In this document: positions 23,805 to 36,330 of the stretch, piece by piece
Numbering within the stretch: position 1 is the stretch's first letter
Layout of the letters: each line of letters begins with the position of its first letter
From: Lineus longissimus
Lineage: Eukaryota > Nemertea > Pilidiophora > Heteronemertea > Lineidae
Length of the DNA: 64,000 bases
Assembly (NCBI RefSeq): GCF_910592395.1
Contig: NC_088317.1
Coordinates: 16,662,039-16,726,038 of the forward strand
Reading direction: 5' to 3'
Notes under the pieces: generated by a model
What the model was told of the DNA's origin: nothing
What the model saw: the letters and a program-made list of their open reading frames with translations, nothing else
The model's database searches: none
Program-made: the position numbers and the translations under genes

Positions 23805-24325
23805 TATGTGACGAGGATTTTTTGAGTGCCCCTTTGCACTCGAATAAATGATCGTTGCATGTACTTGGCGTGTGTATGTGAGGGCTAACAAAGACAACAA
23901 AAATTTCTCTTTGTTTATTTAATATTAATTAAACATTATCTGTTAACAGGAGTATATTGGGAGAAAATAATATGTGTCCAGCCAATTGTCATGACACCTT
24001 TATCTAATTTTGCTTTCCGTTGTCCGTGGTGAGTTGACAATTTGAGTTGAGGTGAGTACTAGGGTGATAAGAGTGACTGAAACTTGGTTGACAATAAATC
24101 CACGTTATATGGGCTGGTCACAAATATATTTGATGATTGCACAAAACAGTTTGATATACAGTAATGAAATAATTCTGAAGGTGAGGTAGCTGGTGATTAA
24201 CTATTGTTGCTTTCAGCTGTGCTATGCCGTCATGGTGTACAATAGCAAATTGAACCAGGATTTGACGCATAATGCCTGGAGGTCATGATTTTGAATCTCT
24301 TGGGTGACGTTGCATGAGAATTCTT

Positions 24326-27300
24326 CTAGGGGGAAGAACAAACCAGTGGTTCCTCACAATATTCAGCGGGTGGTCCACAGGGGCAGATCATCAGCAGCCT
24401 CATGAAGTGTACCTTCTCCATCAGTGTTCCAATTATCTTTAGATAGCTTGGATGGCGCACAACACCCGCGACAAGGGCACCACCAGTGTTCTGGAAAACG
24501 GAGAAAGTTTTGAAATGACTCATTTAAATATTAACAGGAATAGCGGCATGAGCTATCAATCACTAACACGGTGGCAAAATATTCAGGCAGTGATCAAGAA
24601 CCAGATCGGAGCCTTTTCCCAACCATTCATTAAATGACAAAAAGATGGCATTAGTTTAGTTTTTTTTAATTTCCCCATATAATGTTTTAGCTGTTTTTGA
24701 CAAATGACTACGTCACTTTCTCATAAATCGGTAAGGTTTTCGAATCGAAATGCACATTTTCTAGAAATTGATGGTTTGATCCCGCCCAGACGGCTCGCTT
24801 CGATGCTGTTTTCGTTGATGACGTCACAACATGAACATTTTCGCGGTCGCGGTGGTTTACATTCAGCGATTTTATAATAAATCGAATCAAAAATGGAAAA
24901 TTTGAGCTTTACATTTGTGATCAACAATTAAAAACGGACGTATTTCCGCAAAGTTGTAAATCACATCATAGTATCACTTAAAAACAAGTCCATAACAAGC
25001 TGATAACATGCATGAGCAAAAAAGGCCCACACTTGGACATGGCAGACTTCAAGTTTCTCCTTGCCCTGAACAAATTCACTCACTTTCATGTCTTGAATTG
25101 GTAGCCCCTTCAGCGCTTCTACCATAGCTTGGCGATTATCCCGACAGAATTCACCATGAAAGAACACGCCGACCACAACTTTTTTTTCTCGAGCAACTCG
25201 CAGAGCCTGGGTGACTGTTTCTTTTGCCTGGGACGTCTTTTCGACGGGAATGTCTTCATACATGTTTTCACCCATAACCTGAGGAAAAAGAACTTTAGTT
25301 GACCTGCGTGTGTTTTTGACTTACATGTAGTCATTACATTAGGAGCATATTTGGCTACTATGCAACTTACTGTTTAGCATTTCAACCTGCTTTTCGAGGA
25401 GATATTATACACCTTTCCAGAAATGGGGCGCTGAGTGTCCGAAATAGTGATGTCATGAGGGGAAACTAGGCCTTATGGTGGAGGAACAAAGGAGATAGTC
25501 ATGGTTGACCAACACACTTGAATGCCTTTAATGACGGACAAGGGGAAAAAGTTAGTTCCAATGCAAGCCACTAATTTCGGGAAGCATGTATAGGGGGCTA
25601 TGGACAGGAACGAGGGGGTCAAATGCCTATGTTGCAAGTACAGTAGAACTTCTCCATCGAGGTCGTGATCCTTGGGACTGACAACGAATTTCCCTAATAA
25701 AGCGATGTCCTGATTACAGAGGTCAAATTGTATAATATATCCCAGTGTGCCACCCACCAGTGTGCATTTTGATTCATCCATTGATACTACTAGACTTGGA
25801 AGATATTTTTTCAGGTTCTTTTCCTCGAGTTTCCAAACGGCCTCACAGTCTTCTGGGTCTGGTTGGTCCTCAACTTTTTCATTGTCCATTTCAGTCTGGA
25901 ATCTGGCAACGTCTGACTTGAACTAAAATAAACGAGAGAATTGGTCCATAATGATAGCCATTGGGGCATCAATTCGTTAGGTGTAGAAGTTCGCTTATAA
26001 AAGCCACTAAAAAGTGCAAGATTACGTACAGACTGAATGATATTTTGTCTACAACATATCTTGCCTGATTCCAAGGACAAGGCACTCAAAAGGCCTTATA
26101 GACAAAAAGCTGACTCATGAAAGCCTATAAACATGGCCAATACAGAAATAGAGACAGATGTTTTATCTACAGCACTTGCAGCAAACTTGCCCCCCCCCCC
26201 CGAGATTTCAAATCTCAAAAAAGAACTGCAAACCTTGTCTAGATCTCCAGCAACTTTGTCTTTTGCAGGGGAATAAACGACATCTTTGAAAAACGCCTTG
26301 CCAAGTTTCGTCACACCATAGAATAATCCCTGTCCAGGACTGACAGAGTCGCTCTCCTCTTCAAGTCTGGAATAAAGAGTTCGAATTTGAAGACTGGATC
26401 ACAAAAGCGTGTTTAATTATTTGATAATTTGGGATGAACAAACAGGTTGAATCGATTCTGAAAATTGTTATTGGTGTTGGGAGGGGAGGAGTCATGAAGC
26501 ATTTAAGCATTATTTCCAGTCCAATCTCCACCGAGGCAAGAGTGAATATCAAGGACTTCTCTTCCTTCAGTTAAGCTGCACTCTGGAAGATTTAGTGTGC
26601 AGCTAAACCAGGGTTGGATGCCGAAACCCTTTGAATGCAAGTCTTATGCCTTAGGGGAAATACAGGCTTGAAAACATTAGATTATTTTTTCATTTTGAGT
26701 CACTTGCTCACGGCAGACTCAGCCTTTTACCAAAATGAATGCCAAAGGACACCATGGTCTTTTGTCTTTGCTATAGTCACAATCCCGCCAGTGCAGTCTC
26801 CACCCACCCTCTTTCACCTACTTGAGTCCTAATGCTGTCTCTATCTTCTCCTTATGCTTGGCAAAACCGGGCCCAGTACCCAGTTTCAGGGTCTTAGGGT
26901 AATTCAGGTCCAGGCCTTTCGTTACATGCTCTTTCATATAAGCCAGGGCGTTCTCAAGCACGGTGAAGGTCAGCAGTTTTATTCTGTAATTCACACGGTA
27001 AGGACTCCAGCCTGCTTCCCTCTGGGAAATGAATACAAATGGAAGTTAAAGGAATTTAATCATGAAGGCTCAAGAAGATGATGAGTTTTGAACAGCCCAC
27101 TAGAGACCTCCAGCAAACAGCCGATTTCGTCACGGCACATGACCTGAGGATATGATGCAAAAGTTGTCTAAAGTCTGAACGCGGAAGAGGAAGAAGAACA
27201 CCCCTGTACATATCCCTAAGCTTGATAAATCTTAGCAGTTTTAAGTGCCCCACAGGTAGCTTATCATGTGAGCTGATTTCAAACTATGGAACCTATCTGC

Positions 27301-28684
27301 GAAGACACCATTGATCGAAACTGTTTAAATTCATTGTCACAGTGGCAACTTTTATAAGATTTGATATATTTGCATAGTCCGATTTACTCTGCACTCATCA
27401 GAGACACAGCTGTTCCATGTAGTTCTAGGCCTGTTTCCTGCTCAAAATAAACATAATATTCTTCAAGTTGATCACACATTCATCAATAAATTCAATAAAT
27501 AGCTTAAATAGAGTAAACTGTGATATTTGTCTAGCTTAACACAAAAGCTGGAGAAGAAAAGAAAACAGTTGGAAATTCTCAAGTCTTTGGCTAGAAATCT
27601 GTTACCTATGGTAAAACTCCCATCATTATAACCATAACCTCAAATGAACCAGCTAAGAAAGTTGGTCTGAGGCAGAGATTGAAGACATCGGAGAAGATCT
27701 GATTTCCATGAGTGGCTTTCCACAGAGCAGTGAAGTGCCTTTTTTAGCAACTTTTTTGAGCTACCCTGTAGAAGTAAAACGAGCTCGGCGCTGTGACATG
27801 AAAAAATGACTAAAAAGCATTTGAATAGCCACAGTAGAAAATCTCTATTATGGACACCCTTAGGACTGACACATGTTGTCCATAATTGAGAAGTGTCCTT
27901 ACTACAGAGGTCAAATTCAATTGAAATGACCAATTTGGGACGAAAGGCAGTGTCATTTAAGATATGTTGTCCTCAAACAGAGAGATGTCCAATAAAGGAG
28001 GTTCCACTGTATGTAGGCCGTAGATAATTACCGGCTCTTCTGGGGCTGGTTCAATGTAAGCAAGCTTGGTCAAGGAATCGCCTGGAAAACAAGTTACAAA
28101 AGGATAATAATGGTCACGAACCAAGGCAATTTGACAGCAGGCGACATGGTGCGACTAACTCGAGGTCTAATTTTAGGCCCTCCTGAAAAAGTCTCAGCCA
28201 GGACTTGTCCCATGAAGGTAGTTAGGGTCCTCCATGATTGCGAACATTTTCAAAAGAGCACAAAACATACTATTTATGACTGACCCCTTTCCTCTCCAGA
28301 AGATGTCGATTTTTGAAAATACTGATTAACATTCAATTAATAGTTTAAAAGCATTGTCACAGACCCCCCCCCCCCTTGGCGTAAGTTTTGTGACTATCTT
28401 GTGGATTACCTTAAGAACAAGATACGCAATGATATGATAAGACGGCGATCAAAATTCAAAGGGTTAAAAAACAAAAGCCCGGCGCACGTGGCAGATCTTC
28501 CCGCCGCATACTTCCCGCCCAAAATACGACTCGTGACGTCACACACCCTCCCGGTACCCACACCCGATCGTCTGCCCAGGGTCGTCTGCTACTTACCAAT
28601 CTCCAAGGCAAATCCACAGCACCCGTTCAATCTCATGAGCCCCTCCTCAAAGTAGTCCTCAAATGTGTAGGTCTGTTCCGACAT
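24326..28684 (-). CDS. Unrecognised 331-residue protein, seven coding exons
   Basis: Exons in gene order: 28684-28597, 28081-28032, 27021-26822, 26366-26234, 25922-25758, 25278-25084, 24490-24326. They total 996 nt, phases agree, and all junctions are GT-AG. The product starts MSEQTYTFEDYFEEG. I see no signal peptide or clear membrane segment. It has a Lys/Glu-rich middle (EAVWKLEEKNLKKYLPSL) and a beta-alpha style segment, VVVGVFFHGEFCRDNRQAMV. It ends in a Cys/Pro-rich tail (ICPCGPPAEYCEEPLVC). I cannot assign it to a family. Exon assignments are strong for internal consistency but have no homologue check. It is divergent from the kinase-repeat gene, and its 3' end converges on ZC3H13. Confidence 0.7.
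24675..24979. mobile_element. 305-bp dispersed element, copy 1
   Basis: Almost base-for-base the same as 45,218-45,522 over 305 bases, starting CCATATAATGTTTTAGCTG and ending CATCATAGTATCACTT. It contains TGACGTCA and no credible ORF. It lies in the last intron of the 331-aa gene. The copy at 45 kb shows the terminal inverted repeats. Confidence 0.9.
25635..25735. repeat. Dispersed 'TATTAAGGACA' repeat, copy 4 (diverged)
   Basis: Recognised by CAGTAGAACTTCTCCATCGA, GGGACTGACAA and GATGTCCTGATTACAGAGG. It lies in an intron of the 331-aa gene. Confidence 0.6.
27828..28012. repeat. Dispersed 'TATTAAGGACA' repeat, copy 5
   Basis: Begins CACAGTAGAAAATCTCTATT and ends AAAGGAGGTTCCACTGTA, complementary ends as in copy 3, about 185 bp. 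It lies in an intron of the 331-aa gene. Confidence 0.75.
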
Positions 28685-29305
28685 CCTTGCGAGATATTCC
28701 TTCAACAAGAACCAAATCGGGACCGCCTAGGCTTGTATTGATCAGTCTCGTCTGCACGAGAAGTGTCTGCGCAATGGCGCGTCAGACCAGCAGGCCATGT
28801 GCGGCGGGAAATTTAATCAAGGTCTTTGATGTGCGAGAGAGCAACAGATAAAACTAGTGACCGCATGTGTGTGTGTCTTGGGAGAAAGTCCTACCATAAT
28901 ATGGTAGGACCTACCATAATATGGTAGGACTTATTTACTTTAGATACAGCAACCCACCATCCCAAATTTCAATGAACTAGGATACGGACAAGATGTTTAA
29001 GAGGTGGTAGCGATTTTGAAAAACGTTATAATCGTTATTCAGACCTTAAAATGATAAAGATAGTGGAAAACGTGTCATTTTCCCAATCAAAATGGAACGA
29101 CGTCACCCGATTGGACGGCAAATGTGTGATGTCACCATAGCTATGACGTCATCGAAGCGTCGTCACGTCGAAGACGCATCGGCACGTAGCAACTGCCGCA
29201 GTTCTGTTTGCTATTTTTTAATGGTTGACAGTTTTTTGAAAATTGATCGTATTTTATGCGTGATAACTCTTTCAAATCTTATTGGAATCTCTCGAGAATT
29301 TAGTT
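28685..29305. promoter_or_regulatory. Divergent promoter interval of the 331-aa gene and the kinase-repeat gene
   Basis: About 620 bases between two opposed start codons. It contains a TGACGTCA cAMP-response-like element (29,143-29,150), an ATTGG (inverted CCAAT) near 29,112, and two tandem hairpin-forming palindromes at 28,888-28,930. There is no TATA box. Promoter activity in both directions is inferred from layout. Confidence 0.4.
28888..28930. repeat. Two tandem 10-bp-arm palindromes
   Basis: The block CTACCATAATATGGTAGGAC occurs twice in a row, preceded by GTC. Each has arms GTCCTACCAT / ATGGTAGGAC around an AAT centre. Four alternating half-sites result, as expected for a dimeric DNA-binding site or a small hairpin. 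Confidence 0.85.
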
Positions 29306-32300
29306 ATGTCGGGCGGAAATCATAGTTCAAGGACTCGATTTCCCGCCTTTGTTGCTCTTGCAACCTTTCTTTCGAATATTCGCTTCCCAAAAATCCGTTT
29401 GAGGAACCCGTTTAGGAGGCGCCACAAGGTAAGTTTTATTCCGATTTTCCGATTTTAACATTTTGTTCCGATTTTCTTCCTTCGAACTTTGTTATTGTTA
29501 TTCAAATCTTTTTGACTTTATCCGATTTAGTATTCAGTCGAATTTGTTCATTGGAGTTTTTCTTGCGACACAACTAAATATCACAGTTGAGGTTAACATT
29601 TACTCCGCAGAGTTTTTGATTTTATCCTGTTGGCATTGTGACTCGATCCATCAGGTGATTTTCAAATTTTATTTTTGACTTTGTATATAAACTTGGACGG
29701 AGGGGTAGTTCCTTTGAAGTGTGACTGTCACTTATAGTTTATCCTAAGGGGGGGGGGGGGGGGGTTTATCAATTGGAGTTTGACCTTATTAGTTTATCCT
29801 GTGGGATATTATTCATCAGTAAATGTTTGACTTGGTTTATCCGTATAGTGTGTCGGGGGTGGGGTCTTTGAAAGCAGACGCATTCCGCCCAAAATGTGAA
29901 ACCATTTTCTTCAGGGGAAGTCTGCAGCTACTGCAGAGCCTCTCGACCATGTTGAAGCGCCCCGAGAATCCGGTAGTTCCAGGGGATGGTTGAAGCGGAT
30001 CAAAAGGTCCTTTCGAGGTAAGTTCCCTACGAAGCGCTACTTCGCCACCGGTACTTCAAATTCAGTTTTTACTACACCAGAGCCCGTTTTAGATCTGTAC
30101 TATCAGTGACCCACTGACCCTAGTCATAGCTTAACTGATCCGTATTGTGTTTGTAAGAAGGGGGGGGGGGGTACAGCAGTGGCCTTTATACATTTTTGTT
30201 TCCCAGCATCATCTCATTAGACAAAAAATGAAAATTTTGAAAAATTATCTTTTCAGTCTTTCGTCGAGGTAATCAGGTCAGCCCCTTACCAGCCGACGAG
30301 ACCCTCGACGCGGCAAAGCCGAAGGATCCTCATCATATTGACCTACCACCAGAGATAGTGTGCCCGCTCGCAGCAGACGACGACAGCGAGACTGAGTCTG
30401 GTAGTGAGAGTGAGTACGAAACGGACTCGGAGTACGAGACGGACTCACAGTGCGAGACCGACGACGACTCTGTTCACAACATCAAATTTGACGGTAAGTA
30501 GCGACCACACAAAGTCGCAACCACACAAAAATCCTGAACCCGAACTTAAAAACACGCGAAGTGAATTGTCTGCAACTCTCAAGCGGCACCTTCATCTCAG
30601 CATGTAGTATGAGAAGACATGCTTGCTGCCGCACCTCTGCATGTTAACTGATAATCTGACTGACAATTTGACGCATGGGTTTTCCATTCTACTTCAGAAA
30701 TCCCAGAAGTACCTGCTCGAAAGTCGAACCACATCATCTTCCACGTGAAAGAATATGAGCCAAAGGACGACTCTTCTTTCAGAGAACAAGGATTTAAAGT
30801 CATACATGTAGCTCCTGGCACGGGAGATGTTGGCGGAGACAGCACCGTCAGCCCGGCGAGCGACAAGCCAAATGACCTCAGAGGAAATACTGATGTGAGG
30901 ACTGCATGGTCCGACACCAATGTTGACTACCCCAAGGCAAAGACTGACGACAACAAGTCATCCGAGATTGTCAACGTCAAGACCACCGAGACCGACACAC
31001 TAGCTACTGAGAATGTCAACACCAAGATTGACGATATCAACCCGACCAAGACTGATAACGACAACCATACTTCGACAGAAATCCCCGTCTTCGACTGGGA
31101 TGACGAAGAGATCTTTTATGATATCCGCGTGTGCGACATGCCCCGCTGGTTCCGTGATGACCTTAAGGAACGCCACGCCCTGGGAACACTCGAACCAGAT
31201 AAGGAACGCTTTTACAAGAAACTCATCGCAGCGGAAGAGGCTGACCCATTCTTGTTCACACCAAAGGCAGTACGGAATCCGTCCATCGAGTCTTACAGGA
31301 TCCATTTCGATGACTCCCCAACGCCTCTGGATGTCAAGACAGTTGATAAGGGACCGATAGTCGTCGGAAACAAACCACTCAAGTTCCAGCCAGACGAGAC
31401 CCAAATGCCCTCCTGTTCCACTGCACCACCGGTCATTTCTGCAGCAGAAGCTGTTCAGGATCGCGCCCCGATCATCCTCGGGAACAAACCACTCAAGTTC
31501 CAGCCAGACGAGACCCAAATGCCTTCCTGCTCCACTAGGCCACCGGTCATTTCTGTAGCAGAAGCTGTTCAGGATCGCGCCCCGATCATCCTCGGGAACA
31601 AACCACTCAAGTTCCAGCCAGATGAGACCCAAATGCCTTCCTGCTCCACTAGGCCACCGGTCATTTCTGTAGCAGAAGCTGTTCAGGATCGCGCCCCGAT
31701 CATCCTCGGGAACAAGCCACTCAAGTTCCAGCCAGACGAGACCCAGAAGCCCTCCTGTTCCACTGCGCCAACAGTCACACCTGCAGCAGAAACTGGTCAG
31801 AGTCCTGCCACGGTCATCTTCGGGAAGAAGCCTGGCGAGTCTCCAGTGCAAGTCGCAAGAGATGTCCAGTCAAAGAACAATGTGTCTAAACTTGAACCAG
31901 AAGAGCCCGTCGCTAACAGAATCCACAGAATGATAATGGCCAACAAAAGTGATAAACCGCCTGATCGCGACGAGATAGCGACCACCTCTGGAACAACCAA
32001 GACTGACGCCCCCAAGACATTGGAGAACCCCGACTTCGACTGGGATGACGAAGAGATCTTTTATGATATCCGCGTGTGTGACATGACCCGCTGGTTCCGT
32101 GATGACCTAAAGGAACGCCACGCCCTAGGAACACTTGAGCCAGATAAGGAACGCTTCTACAAGAAACTCATCGCAGCGGAAGAGGCAGATCCGTTCTTGT
32201 TCACACCAAAGGCAGTACGGAATCCGTCCATCGAGTCTTATAGGATCCACTTCGATGACTCGCCAACACCTGTGAAAGTTGCGAACTATGTAGAAGATAG

Positions 32301-35300
32301 AGCTCCGATCATCATTGGGAATACGCCTGTGGAACGCCAAGTGCAGGTCGTCCCCGAAATGCATAAGACTGTATCACTTCAGCCAGAAGCAGCCAAGGAG
32401 CAGAGCATTGACCAGCCAGAGCCAGAGTTGAACCTTCAGTCAGAGCAAGCTAAAGAGCAGAGCATTGACCAGCCAGAGCCAGAGTTGCATCCTCAGTCAG
32501 AGCAAGCCAAGGAGCAGAGCATTGACCAGCCAGAGCCAGAGTTGCATCCTCAGTCAGAGCCAGCTAAAGAGCAGAGCATTGAGCAGCCAGAGCCAGAGTT
32601 GCATCCTCAGTCAGAGCCAGCTAAAGAGCAGAGCATTGACCAGCCAGAGCCAGAGTTGAACCTTCAGTCAGAGCCAGCTAAAGAGCAGAGCATTGACCAG
32701 CCAGAGCCAGAGTTGCATCCTCAGTCAGAGCAAGCCAAGGAGCAGAGCATTGACCAGCCAGAGCCAGAGTTGAACCTTCAGTCAGAGCCAGCTAAAGAGC
32801 AGAGCATTGACCAGCCAGAGCCAGAGTTGCATCCTCAGTCAGAGCAAGCCAAGGAGCAGAGCATTGACCAGCCAGAGCCAGAGTTGAACCTTCAGTCAGA
32901 GCCAGCTAAAGAGCAGAGCATTGACCAGCCAGAGCCAGAGTTGCATCCTCAGTCAGAGCAAGCCAAGGAGCAGAGCATTGACCAGCCAGAGCCAGAGTTG
33001 CATCCTCAGTCAGAGCAAGCCAAGGAGCAGAGCATTGACCAGCCAGAGCCAGAGTTGAACCTTCAGTCAGAGCAAGCTAAAGAGCAGAGCATTGACCAGC
33101 CAGAGCCAGAGTTGCATCCTCAGTCAGAGCCAGCCACAGAGATAGCGACCACCTCTGGAACAGCCAAGACTGACGCCCCCAAGACATTGGAGAACCCCGA
33201 CTTCGACTGGGATGACGAAGAGATCTTTTATGATATCCGCGTGTGTGACATGACCCGCTGGTTCCGTGATGACCTAAAGGAACGCCACGCCCTAGGAACA
33301 CTTGAGCCAGATAAGGAACGCTTCTACAAGAAACTCATCGCAGCGGAAGAGGCAGATCCATTCTTGTTCACACCAAAGGCAGTACGGAATCCGTCCATCG
33401 AGTCTTACAGGATCCACTTCGATGACTCGCCAACACCTGTGAAAGTTGCAAACTATGTAGAAGATAGAGCTCCGATCATCATTGGGAATACGCCTGTGGA
33501 ACGCCAAGTGCAGGTCGTCCCCGAAATGCATAAGACTGTATCACTTCAGCCAGAAGCAGCCAAGGAGCAAAGCATTAACCAGCCAGAGCCAGAGTTGAAC
33601 CTTCAGTCAGAGCCAGCTAAAGAGCAGAGCATTGACCAGCCAGAGCCAGAGTTGCATCCTCAGTCAGAGCCAGCTAAAGAGCAGAGCATTGACCAGCCAG
33701 AGCCAGAGTTGCATCCTCAGTCAGAGCCAGCCAAGGAGCAGAGCATTGACCAACCAGAGCCAGAGTTGAACCTTCAGTCAGAGCCAGCTAAAGAGCAGAG
33801 CATTGACCAGCCAGAGCCAGAATTGCATCCTCAGTCAGAGCCAGCTAAAGAGCAGAGCATTGACCAGCCAGAGCCAGAGTTGCATCCTCAGTCAGAGCCA
33901 GCTAAAGAGCAGAGCATTGACCAGCCAGAGCCAGAGTTGCATCCTCAGTCAGAGCCAGCCAAGGAGCAGAGCATTGACCAGCCAGAGCCAGAATTGCATC
34001 CTCAGTCAGAGCCAGCTAAAGAGCAGAGCATTGACCAGCCAGAGCCAGAGTTGCATCCTCAGTCAAAGCCAGCTAAAGAGCAGAGCATTGACCAGCCAGA
34101 GCCAGAGTTGCATCCTCAGTCAGAGCCAGCAAAGGAGCAGAGCATTCAGCAGCCAGAGCCAGAGTTGCATCCTCAGTCAGAGCCAGCAAAGGAGCAGAGC
34201 ATTGAGCAGCCAGAGCCAGAGTTGCATCCTCAGTCAGAGCAAGCCAAGGAGCAGAGCATTGACCAGCCAGAGCCAGAGTTGCATCCTCAGTCAGAGCCAG
34301 CTAAAGAGCAGAGCACTGACCAGCCAGAGCCAGAATTGCATCCTCAGTCAGAGCCAGCAAAGGAGCAGAGCATTGAACAGCCAAAGCCAGAGTTGCATCC
34401 TCAGTCAGAGCTAGCCAAGGAGCAGAGCATTGACCAGCCAGAGCCAGAGTTGCATCCTCAGTCAGAGCCAGCTAAAGAGCAGAGCACTGACCAACCAGAG
34501 CCAGAGTTGAATCCTCAGTCAGAGCTAGCCAAGGAGCAGAGCATTGACCAGCCAGAGCCAGAGTTGCATCCTCAGTCAGAGCCAGCTAAAGAGCAGAGCA
34601 CTGACCAACCAGAGCCAGAGTTGAATCCTCAGTCAGAGCCAGCAAAGGAGCAGAGCATTGAACAGCCAGAGCCAGAGTTGCATCCTCAGTCAGAGCCAGC
34701 AAAGGAGCAGAGCATTGACAAACCAGAGCCAGAATTGCATCCTCAGTCAGAGCCAGCAAAGGAGCAGAGCATTGAAGAGCCAGAGCCAGAGTTGCATCCT
34801 CAGTCAGAGCCAGCCAAGGAGCAGAGCATTGACCAGCCAGAGCCAGAGCCAGTTAAAGAGCTTAGAAGTGACCAGCAAGAGCTTGAGGCGTCTCCTCAGC
34901 GCGTACCAGCTGCAAAGCCGAGCAGTGACCCACCAGAGACGGAGCCTGGGCCAGCTGAAGAGTCGTGTAATGACCAGCGGGAGCCAGAATCGTGCCCTCA
35001 ACCAAAAATTGCCGAAGAGCAGAGCAGAGACGAGCGAGAGCCAGGGTCGTGTCCTCAGCTCGTACCAGCCAAGGAACAGAGCAGTGACCAGCCAAACTCT
35101 TCCCCTGAGCCGGAGCCTGATGGAGAGAGGAACCAGCAGCGAGACCCTATCGCAGAGCTTATCCGTGGTGCTGTAGCCTTGTGCGCACAAGACAAGAAGA
35201 CCAAGGCCCAATGCGGTGAAGAGAATATACTGACTGCTAATTGTCCACATCCATCTCCTGAATCGGAACAGAACTTAAGTTTAGTGCCTTCGTTGGAAGA

Positions 35301-36330
35301 CAGCATGGCTGAAGAAGTGCCAGAGGTAGATCTGCATTCATTGAGGAACGAATATGGATACCCTGCGCCCGAAAGACTGACCTTGCCTCCGCCAAGAATC
35401 ATGAATTACTCGCAGGAACGCTACGCGAAGTTCCGCAACCAGCTCCGTAACACGACCTACGAGGCCTGTCCCCAGGGCGAGATCAAGTGGACAGATATCA
35501 TCGTATCAGGATTACAAGTCAGATATGCTACATACCAAGACACGAACATCCCAATCAAGATTGGAGATGGCACCTTTGGAGATGTCTTCTTGGGTGTGGC
35601 GGATACGGAGGAAGTGGTCGCAATCAAGCTGTTCAATGTGGGCAAGACAGATTGGAAGGACGTCGCGAAAGAGGCAGTTATATCACAGCATCTTAGCGGC
35701 ACGGGCTGCACCCCGGAGTTTTACGGTATAGTCGTTCTCAAACGGAATGATACCTACTTACGAGTGGGACTGGTGTATGAGCACATTGGGAGTCGAGACC
35801 TCTACGCGCATAGGAGCAGACTTTTCGAGATCCGCAACGAGGAGTTCAAGAGAGATAACCGACGAAACCTACCGCTGATCTCCGAGAAAAATTGGCAGAG
35901 AATTTGCTATAAACTCGCAAGCAGCCTCGTCAAGATTCACGACAAGGAAGTCTTGCTGAACGACATCAAATTGGACAATGTCCTGCTGAATTTCGCCAAC
36001 GGAAACCTTGACCCCTACCTAATTGATTTCGGGCTGTCAAGAGTCGTGCAGGACGAGCCCTATTCGATTGCTTGCGCGGATGAAGACCGCAAGGAGTTCG
36101 GGGAGAAGTACTACCATTTCGCTCCCGAGGTCTACACTGGAGGACACGCCACCTACGCCTCCGACGTCTTCTCTCTGGGCCACGTACTGAAGAGCCTCGA
36201 CAAGCGAGTCGGAAATAAGATGGGACATATCGCGGCACTTTGTTGCAAAACTGACCCGGAGGAGAGGCCGACGGCCCGTGCAGTAGCGGACATGCTGAGA
36301 AACGTATTTCAGCCAAAGCCAAAGACTTAA
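29306..36330 (+). CDS. Giant repeat protein with C-terminal protein-kinase domain (2,031 aa)
   Basis: Exons 29306-29428, 29915-30017, 30257-30493 and 30698-36330 join in phase (6,096 nt). The N-terminus is basic (RFPKIRLRNPFRRRHK), followed by an acidic stretch (SETESGSESEYETDSEYETD). Then come four 38-aa repeats (IILGNKPLKFQPDE core), three copies of an approximately 85-residue module starting FDWDDEEIFYDIRVCDM, and two arrays (about 13 and 22 copies) of a 19-aa repeat with core QPEPELHPQSEPAKEQSID. The kinase domain is about residues 1768-2031. It has Gly loop GDGTFGDV, VAIK lysine K1798, catalytic loop LNDIKLDN (D1910, K1912, N1915), DFG at D1931, and FAPE. The HRD histidine and arginine are replaced, but all catalytic residues remain, so activity is plausible. 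Substrate and family are unknown. The 5.6-kb last exon holds all repeats and the kinase. Confidence 0.85.
31330..31800 (+). repeat. 114-bp coding repeat (38 aa), four copies
   Basis: Units contain NKPLKFQPDETQ, PSCST, PPVIS and AEAVQDRAPII; the second and third are almost identical at DNA level. The flanking first and last copies are more diverged, as expected if the array grew from its middle. Confidence 0.9.
32395..33135 (+). repeat. 57-bp coding repeat array 1 (about 13 copies)
   Basis: A 19-residue unit, with alternating ELNLQSE and ELHPQSE versions that form 114-bp higher-order pairs. It lies between the second and third FDWDDEE modules and is highly homogeneous. Confidence 0.95.
33550..34850 (+). 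repeat. 57-bp coding repeat array 2 (about 22 copies)
   Basis: The same 19-residue unit, mostly the ELHPQSE version, with more substitutions toward the 3' end (STDQ, SIEQ, SIDK, SIEE). It then decays into a Glu/Pro-rich region with only traces of the unit up to about 35,130. Confidence 0.95.

Noticed and set aside
33803-34414. 203-codon plus-strand ORF of SQSQS/CILSQSQ repeats
   Set aside because: Shifted-frame reading of the 57-bp array of the kinase-repeat gene, whose own frame is open across the whole exon and continues into the kinase domain.
35539-36330. Kinase domain as a dead pseudokinase
   Set aside because: The HRD motif lacks His and Arg, but the ATP lysine, catalytic Asp, the Asn of the loop and DFG are all present, so loss of activity is not supported.
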